The position numbers and the translations under genes are program-made. DNA of 44,421 nucleotides, taken from the NCBI GenBank assembly GCA_026387775.1, contig JAPLLC010000033.1, forward strand, positions 1 through 44,421, given 5' to 3'. Below are positions 1 to 8,753 of the stretch, piece after piece. Each line of letters starts with the position of its first letter. The stretch's first letter is position 1. The DNA is from Candidatus Methylomirabilota bacterium (lineage in GTDB: Bacteria; Methylomirabilota; Methylomirabilia; Methylomirabilales; 2-02-FULL-66-22). The notes below the pieces were generated by a model. It saw only the letters and a list, made by a program, of their open reading frames with translations, was not told the DNA's origin and did no database searches.

Positions 1-1
1 C

Positions 2-1843
2 GAGATCGGCCTGGCGGTTCTCGCCACCACCCTGTCCCTCGTGACGGTGTTCCTTCCCGTGGCCTTCATGGGCGGCATCGTCGGCCGCTTCATGTACAGT
101 TTCGGCCTCACCATGGCCTTCTCCATCATGGTGTCGCTGCTCGTGGCCTTCACCATCACCCCCATGCTGTCCAGTCGGTTGCTCTCGGCAGAGAAGACGG
201 CCGGCCATTCCTCGAAGGACGCGTGGTTCTTCCGGATCCTCGACACCGGCTACACCCGGCTCCTCACCTGGGCCATGGCTCACCGCTGGGTGATCGTAAC
301 AGCCTCGCTGCTTGCCTTGGCGGCAATCGTGCCCCTCTTCATGGCGGTCGGGAAGGACTTCCTCCCCAAGAACGATCAGTCGCAGTTCGAGGTGACCGTG
401 CGCACCCCCGAGGGCACCACCCTGGAGCAGACCGAGCTGATCGCCACCCGGATCGGGCGAGAGGTGAAGAAGCTCACGGGGGTGGCCTATAGCGTCGTGT
501 TGGTCGGCGACGACGAACGACGCACGGCGAATCTCGCCACCATCTTCGTGAAGCTGATCGACCTTCGCAACCGCAAGGAGACCCAGTTCAAAATCATGGA
601 CCGGGTGCGGGAGAACGTCCTCCCGCAGTTCGCCGGCGAGAAGTTGCGCACCAGCGTCTCCCCGGTGGCGGACATCTCGGGCGGCGGCATGAGCAACAAG
701 GAGATCGCCTTCTATATCAGCGGCCCCGACCTCCAGAGGCTGGGAGAGTACTCCACACGCCTGACGACGGCGCTCGCCAAGGTCCCGGGCGTCGTGGACG
801 TCGACACCAGCCTGGTCCTGGGCAAGCCGGAGATGGCGGTGAACCTGGACCGGAAGAAGGCCGCAGAGCTTGGCGTGCAGGTCGCCGATGTGGCCGACAC
901 ATTGCGGGTCATGGTCGGCGGGCGCAAGATCTCCACCTACAACGAGAGCGGGGAGCAATACGAGGTCCACGCCCGGGCCGTACAGCAGTGGCGCACGACC
1001 GCCGACGGGGTGAGCCAGATGGCGGTCCCCTCGACGAAGCTGGGGGCGGTCAGCATGGACAACGTGGCCCGCTTCCAGGAGGGCGAGGGGCCCTCCCAGG
1101 TGGACCGCATCTCCCGCCGCCGTCAGGTGACCATCGGCGCCAACATACAAACGGGCTACGACCAGCAGTCCGCTCTGGACGCCCTCTGGAAGGAAGCCAA
1201 GGCCATGAACCTGGACCCGGCATATCGGGTCGGCGTGACGGGGACATCAAAGGAGATGGGCACTGCCGCCCTGAATTTCGGGCTGACCTTCCTCCTCTCC
1301 ATCATCTTCATGTACCTGATCCTGGCGGCCCAGTTCGAGTCGTGGCTCCACCCCGTCACGATCCTGCTCGCCTTGCCGCTCACGGTGCCGTTCGCCCTGC
1401 TCTCCATCCTTATCTTCCACCAGTCCCTGAACATCTTCTCGGCGCTCGGCCTCCTGGTGCTGTTCGGGATCGTGAAGAAGAACTCGATCCTGCAGATCGA
1501 TCACATGATCGGCCTCCGGGCCGATGGGATGCCGCGCGCCGAGGCGATCATCCAGGCCAACCGGGACCGGCTCCGCCCGATCCTGATGACCACCCTCGCC
1601 TTCGTCGCCGGGATGCTGCCGCTCCTCATCAGCAGCGGGCCGGGCTCCGGCGATAACCGTGCCATCGGCTCGGTCATCGCCGGCGGGCAGACCCTGGCCC
1701 TCCTCCTCACGCTGCTCGCCACGCCGGTGGCCTACTCCATTTTCGACGACATCGCCCTGAAGTTCGCCCCGCGGGCGTGGCTGGCGCGAGTCTTTGCCCG
1801 CCGCCACACGATTCCAGCGGCATCCAAGGTCGACGAAGCGTAA
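2..1843 (+). CDS. RND efflux pump inner-membrane subunit, 5' truncated by window
   Basis: This is the C-terminal part (about 613 residues) of a resistance-nodulation-division proton/drug antiporter. The frame is already open at base 2 and reads EIGLAVLATTLSLVTVFLPVAFMGG, the conserved TM5-TM6 segment of the HAE-1 (AcrB/MexB-like) group. It then continues through the second porter domain (PEGTTLEQTE, then KFDVD-like docking sequence around VPGVVDVDTSLVLGKPE) and the second six-helix bundle (FGLTFLLSIIFMYLILAAQFESWLHP; GLLVLFGIVKKNSILQIDHM). The GIVKKNSIL and QANRDRLRPILMTT motifs are typical of the family. It would act in the inner membrane with a periplasmic adaptor and a TolC-type channel that must lie left of the window. 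The substrate cannot be told from this half. It is convergent with the mtaB homologue and is followed by a strong terminator hairpin. Confidence 0.93.
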   Translation, partial: EIGLAVLATTLSLVTVFLPVAFMGGIVGRFMYSFGLTMAFSIMVSLLVAFTITPMLSSRLLSAEKTAGHSSKDAWFFRILDTGYTRLLTWAMAHRWVIVTASLLALAAIVPLFMAVGKDFLPKNDQSQFEVTVRTPEGTTLEQTELIATRIGREVKKLTGVAYSVVLVGDDERRTANLATIFVKLIDLRNRKETQFKIMDRVRENVLPQFAGEKLRTSVSPVADISGGGMSNKEIAFYISGPDLQRLGEYSTRLTTALAKVPGVVDVDTSLVLGKPEMAVNLDRKKAAELGVQVADVADTLRVMVGGRKISTYNESGEQYEVHARAVQQWRTTADGVSQMAVPSTKLGAVSMDNVARFQEGEGPSQVDRISRRRQVTIGANIQTGYDQQSALDALWKEAKAMNLDPAYRVGVTGTSKEMGTAALNFGLTFLLSIIFMYLILAAQFESWLHPVTILLALPLTVPFALLSILIFHQSLNIFSALGLLVLFGIVKKNSILQIDHMIGLRADGMPRAEAIIQANRDRLRPILMTTLAFVAGMLPLLISSGPGSGDNRAIGSVIAGGQTLALLLTLLATPVAYSIFDDIALKFAPRAWLARVFARRHTIPAASKVDEA

Positions 1844-1880
1844 CTTGGGCGAGAACTGATTGATCGGAAGGGAGAATTGA

Positions 1881-1915
1881 CGAAGCCGCGCCCCCGCATG
1901 GGCGCGGCTTCGTTT
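1881..1915. terminator. Bidirectional intrinsic terminator between convergent genes
   Basis: A perfect 13-bp GC-rich stem (1881-1893 with 1900-1912) with a 6-nt loop is followed on the plus strand by TTTAT. It lies between the RND gene stop at 1843 and the mtaB-homologue stop at 1939. The T-tract favours termination of the plus-strand transcript. The symmetrical stem could also serve the minus-strand operon. Confidence 0.8.
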
Positions 1916-1938
1916 ATGCGTGGGGTCGACCGGCTCGT

Positions 1939-3336
1939 TTACCCGACGAGCCCGTAGCTCGCCGGCCGATACAGGTGGCCGTAAGTGTCTTGCATCTCGG
2001 CGAGGAGATCCTCCTCCGTGGCGGGAAGGCCGGCCAGGCCTTTCGCAAGCCGATCCAGCCACTGGCCCTCCGTGTCGGCAAGGAACAGATGGCCGGCGGC
2101 GACCCCCTCCTGGAGCAGCCGGACCGCGGTCTGGCCGGCGGCGACGGTCCGGCGATAGTCGCTCTTCTCGGCCACGATGGCCTGCGCGATCTCCCACGTC
2201 GCCTCGGGGGAGAGGATCGCGGCCTGGGGGCTCAACCATCGGTCGGACGCGGTGAGCCAGTCCCGCAGGGTGCGGCCGCCGCCCTGGGCCAAGGCCTGAT
2301 TCATCAGACGACAGTCGTAGGCCAAGAGCTCCGCGAAGGCCTCGGGGGCGCTCCCGGAAAGGAGTCGCACGTTCTGCACCGACTCGTTGCTCCACAGATC
2401 GCACATGGCGGCGGCGATGTTCCCCAGCGGGCTGAAGTGGGCACAGGTGGCCGACTTCCCCTCCATGGCAATGGGGGCGCCGGTGATGGCCTTCACGATC
2501 GGCCCCTCGTAGGCGCAGTCCTTGGAGGGGCCGACGGCCCCTCGCTCGAAGGCCACGAGGCTCCGCGGGGCGGTCATGGCCCGGTCGACCGCCGCCACGA
2601 CCTCGGGGAGCATCCCCTGGTGGGCGAGCTGCATGGCCGTGTTGCCGAAGCCGCAGGCGGTGTCCCCGCCGGGAATCACCCCGGTCCGGGTACTGCAAAT
2701 CCCCACGATCTGATCCCAGAGCCACGCCATGTCCCGGCAGGCGAGGCTGCCGAGGGCGAAGACGAGGCCCCGCACGTCCCCGAAGAGGAGCGCCTCGTCA
2801 TGAACCTCTTTGCCGCCCACCGACTCGATGGAGAGGATATGGGCGCCGGCGTCGGCGCACAGCTCGAACGAGCGCTTGACCTTCTCCCACGCCTCGCCTT
2901 CGCGCAGGAGCGGGGGCCGGTCCTGGTCACGAAGATCGGTGATCGTGGCACGGAGGGCGGACTTGAGCCCATGCGCCTCGTGCGCCCGGTCCAGGTGCCG
3001 CCGCAGGAGCGCGGTGAGCTCGGCCCCCCACTCCGGCCGGTCCGTCATGGGCGGCAGCAGCTCGAATTCCAGGACGATGCCGGGCACCTTCAAGGCCACC
3101 GCCCGCGCAAGCACGCCCGTGGCGATCTCCTCGTAGTGGCCGCGCACCTCCGCCCAGGTGGCGTCGCTGATGGACATGGTGGGCAGGGTGAAGTTCACCT
3201 CGGGGAAGACCTGCCCGCCACCGATCACGAGGTCGGCGCCGCAGCGGACCGGACGAGGGGCCACCCCGAAGCCGAGGGCGTCGGCGGAGTCGAAGGCCAG
3301 GGTGGTGAAGCGCAAGGGGAAGTGCGATCGCGGCAT
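1939..3336 (-). CDS. mtaB: Methanol:corrinoid protein methyltransferase homologue (MtaB family)
   Basis: A 465-residue protein matching MtaB along its whole length. MtaB is the zinc TIM-barrel enzyme that moves the methyl group of methanol to the cobalamin of MtaC. Conserved stretches include ESVGGKE (171-177), IPGGDTACG (221-229), APRSLVAFERGAVGPSKDCAYE (256-277), ITGAPIAMEGKSATCAH and CDLWSNESVQ. The zinc ligands of the characterised archaeal enzyme (Glu164, Cys220, Cys269) correspond to Glu171, Cys228 and Cys274. The ATG at 3336 is chosen because GAGGAGA precedes it by 7 nt; the frame also opens 5 codons earlier without a ribosome site. It starts 11 nt after the mnmA stop, with its ribosome site overlapping that stop, so coupling is likely. 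No MtaC or MtaA gene is visible. Its role in a SAM-riboswitch sulfur cluster is unknown; another methyl donor is possible. Confidence 0.87.
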   Translation of the reverse strand: MPRSHFPLRFTTLAFDSADALGFGVAPRPVRCGADLVIGGGQVFPEVNFTLPTMSISDATWAEVRGHYEEIATGVLARAVALKVPGIVLEFELLPPMTDRPEWGAELTALLRRHLDRAHEAHGLKSALRATITDLRDQDRPPLLREGEAWEKVKRSFELCADAGAHILSIESVGGKEVHDEALLFGDVRGLVFALGSLACRDMAWLWDQIVGICSTRTGVIPGGDTACGFGNTAMQLAHQGMLPEVVAAVDRAMTAPRSLVAFERGAVGPSKDCAYEGPIVKAITGAPIAMEGKSATCAHFSPLGNIAAAMCDLWSNESVQNVRLLSGSAPEAFAELLAYDCRLMNQALAQGGGRTLRDWLTASDRWLSPQAAILSPEATWEIAQAIVAEKSDYRRTVAAGQTAVRLLQEGVAAGHLFLADTEGQWLDRLAKGLAGLPATEEDLLAEMQDTYGHLYRPASYGLVG

Positions 3337-3347
3337 GTCTTTTCTCC

Positions 3348-4517
3348 TCATTCCTTATTCCTTTCCTCTGAATCGTTGGCTTGAGGACCGCAGCACGCTG
3401 TCTCCGGGGCACACCCCAGGATCGTTCCGCCCCCCAAGACAACCTCGGAATCCTCCGCGTCATAGAACACCGCGGCCTGGCCCGGTGCGACCGCCCGCTG
3501 CGACTCGTCGAAGCAGAGACGGACCCTGCTTCCCGCCATCGAATCGACAGTCGCCGGCGTGGCGGTCTGAGCGTAGCGGACCTTTGCCAGGACGCGGATC
3601 GAACCCGCGACCGGCTCTCCCGAGATGAGATGCACGCCCCCCACCTCGACCTCGCGGGTGTACAGCTCCCAGGCGTCACCTACCACCACCTCGCATCTCG
3701 CCGCGTCCAGGGCAACCACATAGAGGGGAGAGGGATTGTTGATCCCCAGGCCTCGCCGCTGGCCGATCGTGAAGTAGGGCACTCCCGGATGGCGTCCTCG
3801 CACGGCTCCGCTCGTGTCCCGGATGATCCCCGGCCGGATCGCCTCTCCCACCCGATGCTTCAAGTATTCCCGATAGTCTCCCTCGACGAAGCAGATCTCC
3901 TGGCTCTCCTCTTTCTCCGCGACCGGAAGCCCCAGCTCGCGCGCGATCCGGCGGGTGTCCTCCTTGCGAAGGTGTCCGACCGGAAAGAGCGTGGCCGCAA
4001 GCTGCTCCTGCGTCAGCTCGTAGAGAAAGTAGCTCTGGTCTTTACGCCGATCGGCGCCCCGGCGGAGCCGATACCGTCCGGTAGCCGGATCGCGATCTAC
4101 GCGGGTGTAATGGCCGGTGGCTATCCGCGCAGCTCCCCAGCCTGTCGCGCGCAGGCGGAGCGACCCAAACTTCAGCCGCGAATTGCAGGCGAGGCACGGA
4201 TTGGGCGTCTCCCCCTTGAGGTAGGCATCCACGAAGGGTCGGATCACCTCGCGGTCGAACTCTGCCTCATAGTTCAGGACGTAATGGGGAATCCCCAGGT
4301 GATCGGCCACGGCCCGCGCGTCGTCCGCCGCCGCCGGGGAGCAGCAACTGTCGAACTGACGCGCCGGGTCCGCCGGCCGTCGGCTGGGCCAGACCCGCAG
4401 CGTCACCCCCACAACCCGGAACCCCTCTCGGAGCAGGAGCGCGGCCGCGACAGACGAGTCCACTCCTCCGCTCATCGCAGCGATCACCGTCTCTGCGTCG
4501 CCGGCGGAGGTACTCAT
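3348..4517 (-). CDS. mnmA: tRNA-specific 2-thiouridylase MnmA
   Basis: A 389-residue enzyme that uses ATP and persulfide sulfur to make the 2-thio group of wobble uridine 34 in Lys, Glu and Gln tRNAs. The PP-loop SGGVDSS is at 16-22. The catalytic cysteine pair is Cys108 (GETPNPCLACN) and Cys209 (ESQEICFVEGDY), matching E. coli Cys102 and Cys199. The GHYTR, DQSYFL and GQRRGLGI motifs are all present, so it looks active. The ATG at 4517 overlaps the stop of the upstream cysteine desulfurase as ATGA. This coupling fits that enzyme supplying sulfur to MnmA. The open frame extends further upstream into the desulfurase gene, but that extension is antisense-like sequence and is rejected. Confidence 0.95.
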   Translation of the reverse strand: MSTSAGDAETVIAAMSGGVDSSVAAALLLREGFRVVGVTLRVWPSRRPADPARQFDSCCSPAAADDARAVADHLGIPHYVLNYEAEFDREVIRPFVDAYLKGETPNPCLACNSRLKFGSLRLRATGWGAARIATGHYTRVDRDPATGRYRLRRGADRRKDQSYFLYELTQEQLAATLFPVGHLRKEDTRRIARELGLPVAEKEESQEICFVEGDYREYLKHRVGEAIRPGIIRDTSGAVRGRHPGVPYFTIGQRRGLGINNPSPLYVVALDAARCEVVVGDAWELYTREVEVGGVHLISGEPVAGSIRVLAKVRYAQTATPATVDSMAGSRVRLCFDESQRAVAPGQAAVFYDAEDSEVVLGGGTILGCAPETACCGPQANDSEERNKE

Positions 4518-5692
4518 TCTTCCCCTCGTTCGCGACCGGGCCGCCAGCCGCTCGCTCGGCGCATCCGCTCCACGATCGGCGGCAAGGTCTCCAGGACGCA
4601 GTCGATCTCTTCGCCTGTCGTCTCGCGCCCCAGCGAGAACCGCACGGAGCCTTGAACGCGGTCGTGCGGGAGCCCCATGGCCGTGAGCACGTGTGAAGCC
4701 TCCGGCGATCCCGAGCTGCACGCGGCGCCCGACGAGACCCCGATGCCGCAAAGATCCAGGGCCAGGATCAGCGACTCGGCCTCCGTGCCGGGAAAGGCGA
4801 GGCTACTTGTCTGCGGGAGCCGCACGGTCGGATGCCCGTTCCGCCGGACCTCGGGGATGGCGACCAAGAGCCCGGACTCCAGCCGGTCCCGAAGCTCAGC
4901 CATGCGTCCGCCGGTCTCTTCCAGGCCCTCCCGCATGAGTTCCGCGGCGCGCGCCAGACCGACCGCTCCAGCCACATTCTCCGTCCCGCCGCGACGCGAG
5001 CGCTCTTGCCACCCGCCTGTGAGAAGAGGAAGCATCTTCGTCCCATGGCGAATGTACAGAGCGCCGATGCCCTTGGGACCGCGGATCTTGTGGCCCGAGA
5101 TGGAGAGGAGATCCACGTCGAGCGCCTCCACGTCCACGGGGAGCTTCCCGAAGCTCTGGATGGCGTCGGTGTGGAAGAGCACGCCCCGCTCGCGGCAGAC
5201 GCGCGCCGCCTCGCGAATCGGGAACAGGACGCCGGTCTCGTTGTTCGAGTGCATCAGGCTGACCAGGATGGTATCGGCCCGAATGGCCCGACGCACGTCG
5301 TCCGGATCCAGCAGGCCGCCGGAATCGACACGGAGCCGCGTCACCTCCCAGCCCTGGCGGGCGAGATGCTCCGCGGTGTGCAGGACGGCATGATGCTCCA
5401 CCGCGGAGACGATCAGATGCCGGCCGCGCTCGCGTTGAGCCTCCAGCACGCCCCGGAGGGCCAGGTTGTCGGCCTCCGTCCCGCTCCCCGTGAAGACGAT
5501 GGAAGCCTGGTCTGTCGCTCCCAGCGCGCGCGCCACGGCCTGCCTTGCCGCCTCCAAAGCCTGGCGCGCCTCCCGTCCCCAGCCGTGTACCGAGCTGGGG
5601 TTGCCGAACCTCTCCGACAGGTAGGGCAGCATCGCCGCCAGGACATCGGGATGCAGCGGCGTGCTGGCGTTGTGATCCAGATAGACCTTCAC
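4514..5692 (-). CDS. Cysteine desulfurase (IscS/NifS family)
   Basis: A 392-residue PLP enzyme that takes sulfur from cysteine to form an enzyme persulfide, here probably handed to MnmA and to Fe-S assembly. The N-terminus VYLDHNASTPLHPDV is typical. The PLP lysine is Lys202 in SISGHKIRGPKG and the persulfide cysteine is Cys325 in SGAACSSGSPEASHVL. HTDAIQSFGKLPVD and RRGGTENV complete the family signature. The initiation codon is GTG at 5692; a weak AGTAGG lies upstream. Its stop overlaps the mnmA start (ATGA). It is 126 bp downstream of cysE with no obvious terminator between. It is a separate paralogue of the NifS half of the SelD fusion at 8.8-11.0 kb. Confidence 0.93.
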   Translation of the reverse strand: MKVYLDHNASTPLHPDVLAAMLPYLSERFGNPSSVHGWGREARQALEAARQAVARALGATDQASIVFTGSGTEADNLALRGVLEAQRERGRHLIVSAVEHHAVLHTAEHLARQGWEVTRLRVDSGGLLDPDDVRRAIRADTILVSLMHSNNETGVLFPIREAARVCRERGVLFHTDAIQSFGKLPVDVEALDVDLLSISGHKIRGPKGIGALYIRHGTKMLPLLTGGWQERSRRGGTENVAGAVGLARAAELMREGLEETGGRMAELRDRLESGLLVAIPEVRRNGHPTVRLPQTSSLAFPGTEAESLILALDLCGIGVSSGAACSSGSPEASHVLTAMGLPHDRVQGSVRFSLGRETTGEEIDCVLETLPPIVERMRRASGWRPGRERGEE

Positions 5693-5818
5693 AGCCTACT
5701 CGTCGCGCCGGCTCGACATCCCGGCCGAATCATGGACGACAGCGGTCACGGGGGTTCGGACGCATGATAACCACTCAAGCCTCTCGGGGCAATGCTCCAG
5801 CCGAGAAAGCGTGCCCTG

Positions 5819-6496
5819 CTAGACCCCGTTTTCCGGACGAGAAGTGGTGGCAGGAATCATTCCGCCCGGCTTCTGCTGCTCCAACGCCTCGACCCGCGCC
5901 GTCAGCGCGGCCAGCTTTGTCGCGATCAGGTCAGGCATTTGAGAATGGTTCAGATCCGGCGCATCCTGCGCGCTGTGCGGCTTGCTCCGCTGGACGATCT
6001 GGCCCGGGATGCCTACAACCACGGAATTCGGGGGCACGGACTTGACGACGACGGCGTTGGCCCCGATCCGGCTATCTGCGCCGATGGTGATCGCCCCCAG
6101 GATCTTGGCGCCGGCCCCCACCACCACGCGGTCCTCCAGAGCGGGGTGGCGCTTCCCCTTGTTCAGACTCGTGCCGCCAAGCGTGACCCCATGGTAGAGC
6201 GTCACCTCGGCGCCGATCTCCGCCGTCTCGCCGATCACCACACCCATCCCGTGATCGATGAAGAATCCCGGACCGATGGTAGCTCCGGGATGGATCTCGA
6301 TTCCGGTGAGGGCGCGGAAGAGATGCGAGACCCAGCGGCCCAGCAGCTTCATTCCATGCGTCCACAGCCAGTGGGAGATCCGATACCCCCAGAGCGCGTG
6401 AAGCCCTGGGTAGCATACCAGGACTTCGAGAAGGCTCCGGGCCGCCGGATCGCGGCCGAAGATAGACTGTATGTCGTGACGGAACGTCCGAAACAT
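5819..6496 (-). CDS. cysE: Serine O-acetyltransferase CysE (EpsC-like)
   Basis: A 225-residue enzyme that makes O-acetylserine from serine and acetyl-CoA, the first step of cysteine synthesis. It has an N-terminal helical region (1-65) followed by a left-handed beta-helix of hexapeptide repeats ([31 protein letters not shown], then [23 protein letters not shown]). The catalytic His-Asp region FIDHGMG and the [12 protein letters not shown] loop are present. The C-terminal 45 residues are a charged extension with a short coiled coil ([15 protein letters not shown]). Start ATG at 6496 has AGGAG 7 nt upstream. It follows cysK by 74 bp, so both steps of cysteine synthesis are adjacent. The length is of the short bacterial type. 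Confidence 0.94.
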   Translation of the reverse strand: MFRTFRHDIQSIFGRDPAARSLLEVLVCYPGLHALWGYRISHWLWTHGMKLLGRWVSHLFRALTGIEIHPGATIGPGFFIDHGMGVVIGETAEIGAEVTLYHGVTLGGTSLNKGKRHPALEDRVVVGAGAKILGAITIGADSRIGANAVVVKSVPPNSVVVGIPGQIVQRSKPHSAQDAPDLNHSQMPDLIATKLAALTARVEALEQQKPGGMIPATTSRPENGV

Positions 6497-6570
6497 GGCT
6501 GTCTCCTGTGAGGTCCGCCGGTCGGCCGGCGCGTGCCCACCGACCGGCGCCCTCGGTCCTTCCCCCGTGC

Positions 6571-7503
6571 CTAGTCCACCAAATCCGCGAAGAGCGCCGT
6601 GCTGAGGTAGCGCTCCCCGAACGAGGGAACGATCACCACGATCAGCTTCCCCGCATGCTCTTTCCGTCGCGCGACTTCAACGGCGGCCCAGATCGCGGCG
6701 CCGGAGGAGATCCCGACCAGCAGGCCCTCTTCGCGCGCCGCCCGGCGGGCCGTGGCGAAGGCGTCGTCGTTCTTCACCCGGATGATCTCGTCGTAGACTT
6801 TCGTATTGAGAATCTCCGGGACAAACCCGGCGCCGATCCCCTGGATGGGATGGGGTCCCTTGGGGCCGCCGGAGAGAACCGGCGAGGCATCCGGCTCGAC
6901 CGCGATCACCCTGAACGTGGGTTTGCGGGCCTTGAGGACCTCTCCCACCCCCGTGATCGTCCCGCCCGTGCCGATGCCGGCCACGAGGATATCGATCTTC
7001 CCGTCGGTGTCCCGCCAGATCTCCTCGGCGGTCGTCTTCCGGTGGATCTCCGGGTTCGCGGGATTCTGGAACTGCTGCGGGATGAAGTAGCGAGGGTCGC
7101 TGGCGGCCAGCTCCTCGGCCCGCTTGATCGCCCCCGGCATCCCCTCGCTCCCCGGGGTCAGGATCACCTGCGCCCCGTAAGCCTTGAGCAGCACCCGGCG
7201 CTCCTTGCTCATCGTCTCCGGCATGGTGAGCACCAGCTTGTAGCCCCGGGCCGCGCAGACGAAGGCCAGAGCGATCCCGGTGTTGCCGCTGGTCGGCTCC
7301 AGGATGATCGTGTCCGGCTTGATCTTCCCCGCCTTCTCGGCGGCGTCGATCATGGAAACGCCGATGCGGTCTTTGACGCTGTGGGCGGGGTTGAAATATT
7401 CTAGTTTGGCGACCACGTCCGCCCGGGCGCCCTCAGTCAGGCGGCGCAGGCGCCCCAGCGGGGTATTGCCGATGAGTTGAGTGACGTCGTTGGCAATGCG
7501 CAT
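6571..7503 (-). CDS. cysK: Cysteine synthase A (O-acetylserine sulfhydrylase)
   Basis: A 310-residue PLP enzyme converting O-acetylserine and sulfide to cysteine. The motif sequence runs [10 protein letters not shown] (10-19), the PLP lysine Lys44 in [10 protein letters not shown], the substrate loop [11 protein letters not shown] (70-79), [14 protein letters not shown] and [11 protein letters not shown] near the C-terminus. The ATG at 7503 is chosen because GGAGG lies 7 nt upstream; the 23 upstream in-frame codons lack family similarity. It is the first gene after the second SAM-I riboswitch. The ribosome site lies inside a pair of mutually exclusive hairpins (see regulatory entries). It precedes cysE, so the two enzymes of the cysteine synthase complex are probably co-expressed. 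Confidence 0.95.
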   Translation of the reverse strand: MRIANDVTQLIGNTPLGRLRRLTEGARADVVAKLEYFNPAHSVKDRIGVSMIDAAEKAGKIKPDTIILEPTSGNTGIALAFVCAARGYKLVLTMPETMSKERRVLLKAYGAQVILTPGSEGMPGAIKRAEELAASDPRYFIPQQFQNPANPEIHRKTTAEEIWRDTDGKIDILVAGIGTGGTITGVGEVLKARKPTFRVIAVEPDASPVLSGGPKGPHPIQGIGAGFVPEILNTKVYDEIIRVKNDDAFATARRAAREEGLLVGISSGAAIWAAVEVARRKEHAGKLIVVIVPSFGERYLSTALFADLVD

Positions 7504-7508
7504 TGAAC

Positions 7509-7548
7509 AACCTCCAGCTCTCGGCGGAGGGGTTGTCCCTCTGCCGCC
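7509..7548 (-). promoter_or_regulatory. cysK: Alternative hairpins over the cysK ribosome-binding site
   Basis: On the minus strand, the cysK ribosome site GGAGG (7511-7515) can pair with CCTCC at 7526-7530 in a hairpin extended by AACC/GGTT. The same 7523-7531 segment can instead pair with 7537-7548 (GGCGG...CCGCC, AGGG...CCCT), leaving the ribosome site free. Only one structure can form at a time. The sequences are seen directly. That they form a translation switch, and that it is linked to the SAM aptamer about 340 nt upstream, is inference. Confidence 0.4.
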
Positions 7549-7836
7549 ACAATAGGGAAGAGACCAGTCCACCTGCGGTGGATCGGCCTCCAGGTATCTG
7601 GTCGGCGGTGTGACATGCGGCCGCGCGACTCCCGCCGCGATATCTCACTCTGGTCGATATGGGTCGGGCGTGAGTGCTTGAGACTGAAATGCTACTGATG
7701 GAAGCGGTTCGCTGGTGTGTTTGCGGCTTTATCGGGCCGCCTGACCGACTGGGCCAGGGGATCGAAAGGGGAGGCTACCTACGCACTCGGCGTCCGCTCA
7801 CCTCTCACGCGTGAGGCGAACCGACTCAATTCGCCC

Positions 7837-7868
7837 GGTTCTCCGGATAGGCGCCACTTCCTGGCGCC
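7837..7868 (-). repeat. Hairpin shared by the two SAM-riboswitch leaders (cysK copy)
   Basis: The minus strand contains GGCGCCA-N5-TGGCGCCTATC, a perfect 7-bp stem flanked by extra CCGG/CCGG pairing. The same unit (GGCGCCA-N5-TGGCGCCTATC) occurs in the metY leader at 15437-15461. Here it lies just after the riboswitch aptamer and lacks a T-tract, so it is not a simple terminator. Confidence 0.55.
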
Positions 7869-7889
7869 GGCTACAGATGCAATTCATGG

Positions 7890-8019
7890 AGTCCTCCGAT
7901 CTCTCCCCGAGAGTCCGCATTCGACGAGGTCTCGGGGCAGGAGCTAGCACCCCACCGTGTTGCGAGCGGGGTTGCCGTGGCTTCATCGGGCCAGTCCCTC
8001 TGCCACTCTGGATGAGAAG
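7890..8019 (-). promoter_or_regulatory. SAM-I (S-box) riboswitch aptamer upstream of cysK
   Basis: The minus strand reads CTCATCCAGAGTGGCAGAGGG-ACTGGCCCGATGAAGCC-CGGCAACC, followed by GGTGCTAGCTCCTGCCCC. These are the signature P1/P2 kink-turn, P3 and J3/4 elements of S-box RNAs, which bind S-adenosylmethionine. The closing P1 3' strand is imperfect: GATCGGAG stands where GATGAG would be expected. The stop of the tlpA-like gene is 86 nt upstream and cysK begins about 390 nt downstream. No intrinsic terminator with a U-tract is visible in that gap, which otherwise holds only hairpins. Control may be by rho, by translation, or weakened. Confidence 0.85.
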
Positions 8020-8105
8020 TCGGTCTTTTCTAAGCGAGCACCGCGCTCCTGTCAAGGAGAATTCAAGGGAGGAGAAATGGTCTGCAGAATCACGATTCCC
8101 CGCAA

Positions 8106-8702
8106 TCAGCCCGCCAGCAGAGCCTCGATTCGCTTCGCGATCTCCGTCTCGGTTCCCACGCCGTCCTGGCGCACCCTGACCACACCGCCCTTGTCGATGT
8201 AGAACGTCGCGGGGGTCGCGTCCACTCCATAGGCATCGCCGATGGCGCCGCCGGCATCCAGGCCGACCGCGTACGGCAGATGATGCGTCTTCACGAATCG
8301 CCTTGCGTCGTCTGCGTTGTCCCATATCACATTGATGCTCACCACCGCCAGTCCCTGGTCCCGGTACCGCTCGTACATCCGGACCATGACGGGCGCCTCC
8401 TGCTGGCAGTGCGGGCAATTCGACGCCCAGAAGTTCACCAGGAGGGGCTTGCCCTTCAGGCTGGCCAGACTCAGCGTCTCGCCGGTGAGCAGCCGCAATG
8501 TGAATTCCGGAGCCGGGCCCCCCACTCGTACCGCGGCGGTCTTCCCCGTGGCGGTCCTGTCGCCTCCCCGGAAGAGGAGGATCCCGGTCACCCCCGCAAT
8601 CACCACCGCGGCGGCTCCGAGCCAGACCCACAATGTCCAGCGGCTCCGTGTTTGCTCCGGTGCCGTTTTCGCTTCTGCCTTCTTGAGTCGCCGCTTCCCC
8701 AT
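8106..8702 (-). CDS. TlpA/ResA-like membrane-anchored thioredoxin
   Basis: A 198-residue thiol-disulfide protein. A Lys/Arg-rich cytoplasmic N-terminus (1-21) is followed by one membrane helix (about 23-45, WTLWVWLGAAAVVIAGVTGILLF), then a thioredoxin-fold domain facing outward. The active site is ASNCPHCQQE (CPHC), with the cis-proline at DATPATFYI. Such proteins reduce cysteine pairs in apocytochromes or other exported proteins; the target here is unknown. ATG at 8702 has AAGGAG 7 nt upstream, which decides the start over a frame open 17 codons earlier. It follows the NifS-SelD fusion by about 50 nt and ends the first SAM-controlled gene block. Confidence 0.9.
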   Translation of the reverse strand: MGKRRLKKAEAKTAPEQTRSRWTLWVWLGAAAVVIAGVTGILLFRGGDRTATGKTAAVRVGGPAPEFTLRLLTGETLSLASLKGKPLLVNFWASNCPHCQQEAPVMVRMYERYRDQGLAVVSINVIWDNADDARRFVKTHHLPYAVGLDAGGAIGDAYGVDATPATFYIDKGGVVRVRQDGVGTETEIAKRIEALLAG

Positions 8703-8753
8703 CCGTGCTCCTTTCCTGTTCCCCGATGCAAGGACGATCCGGAACCTCACCAC

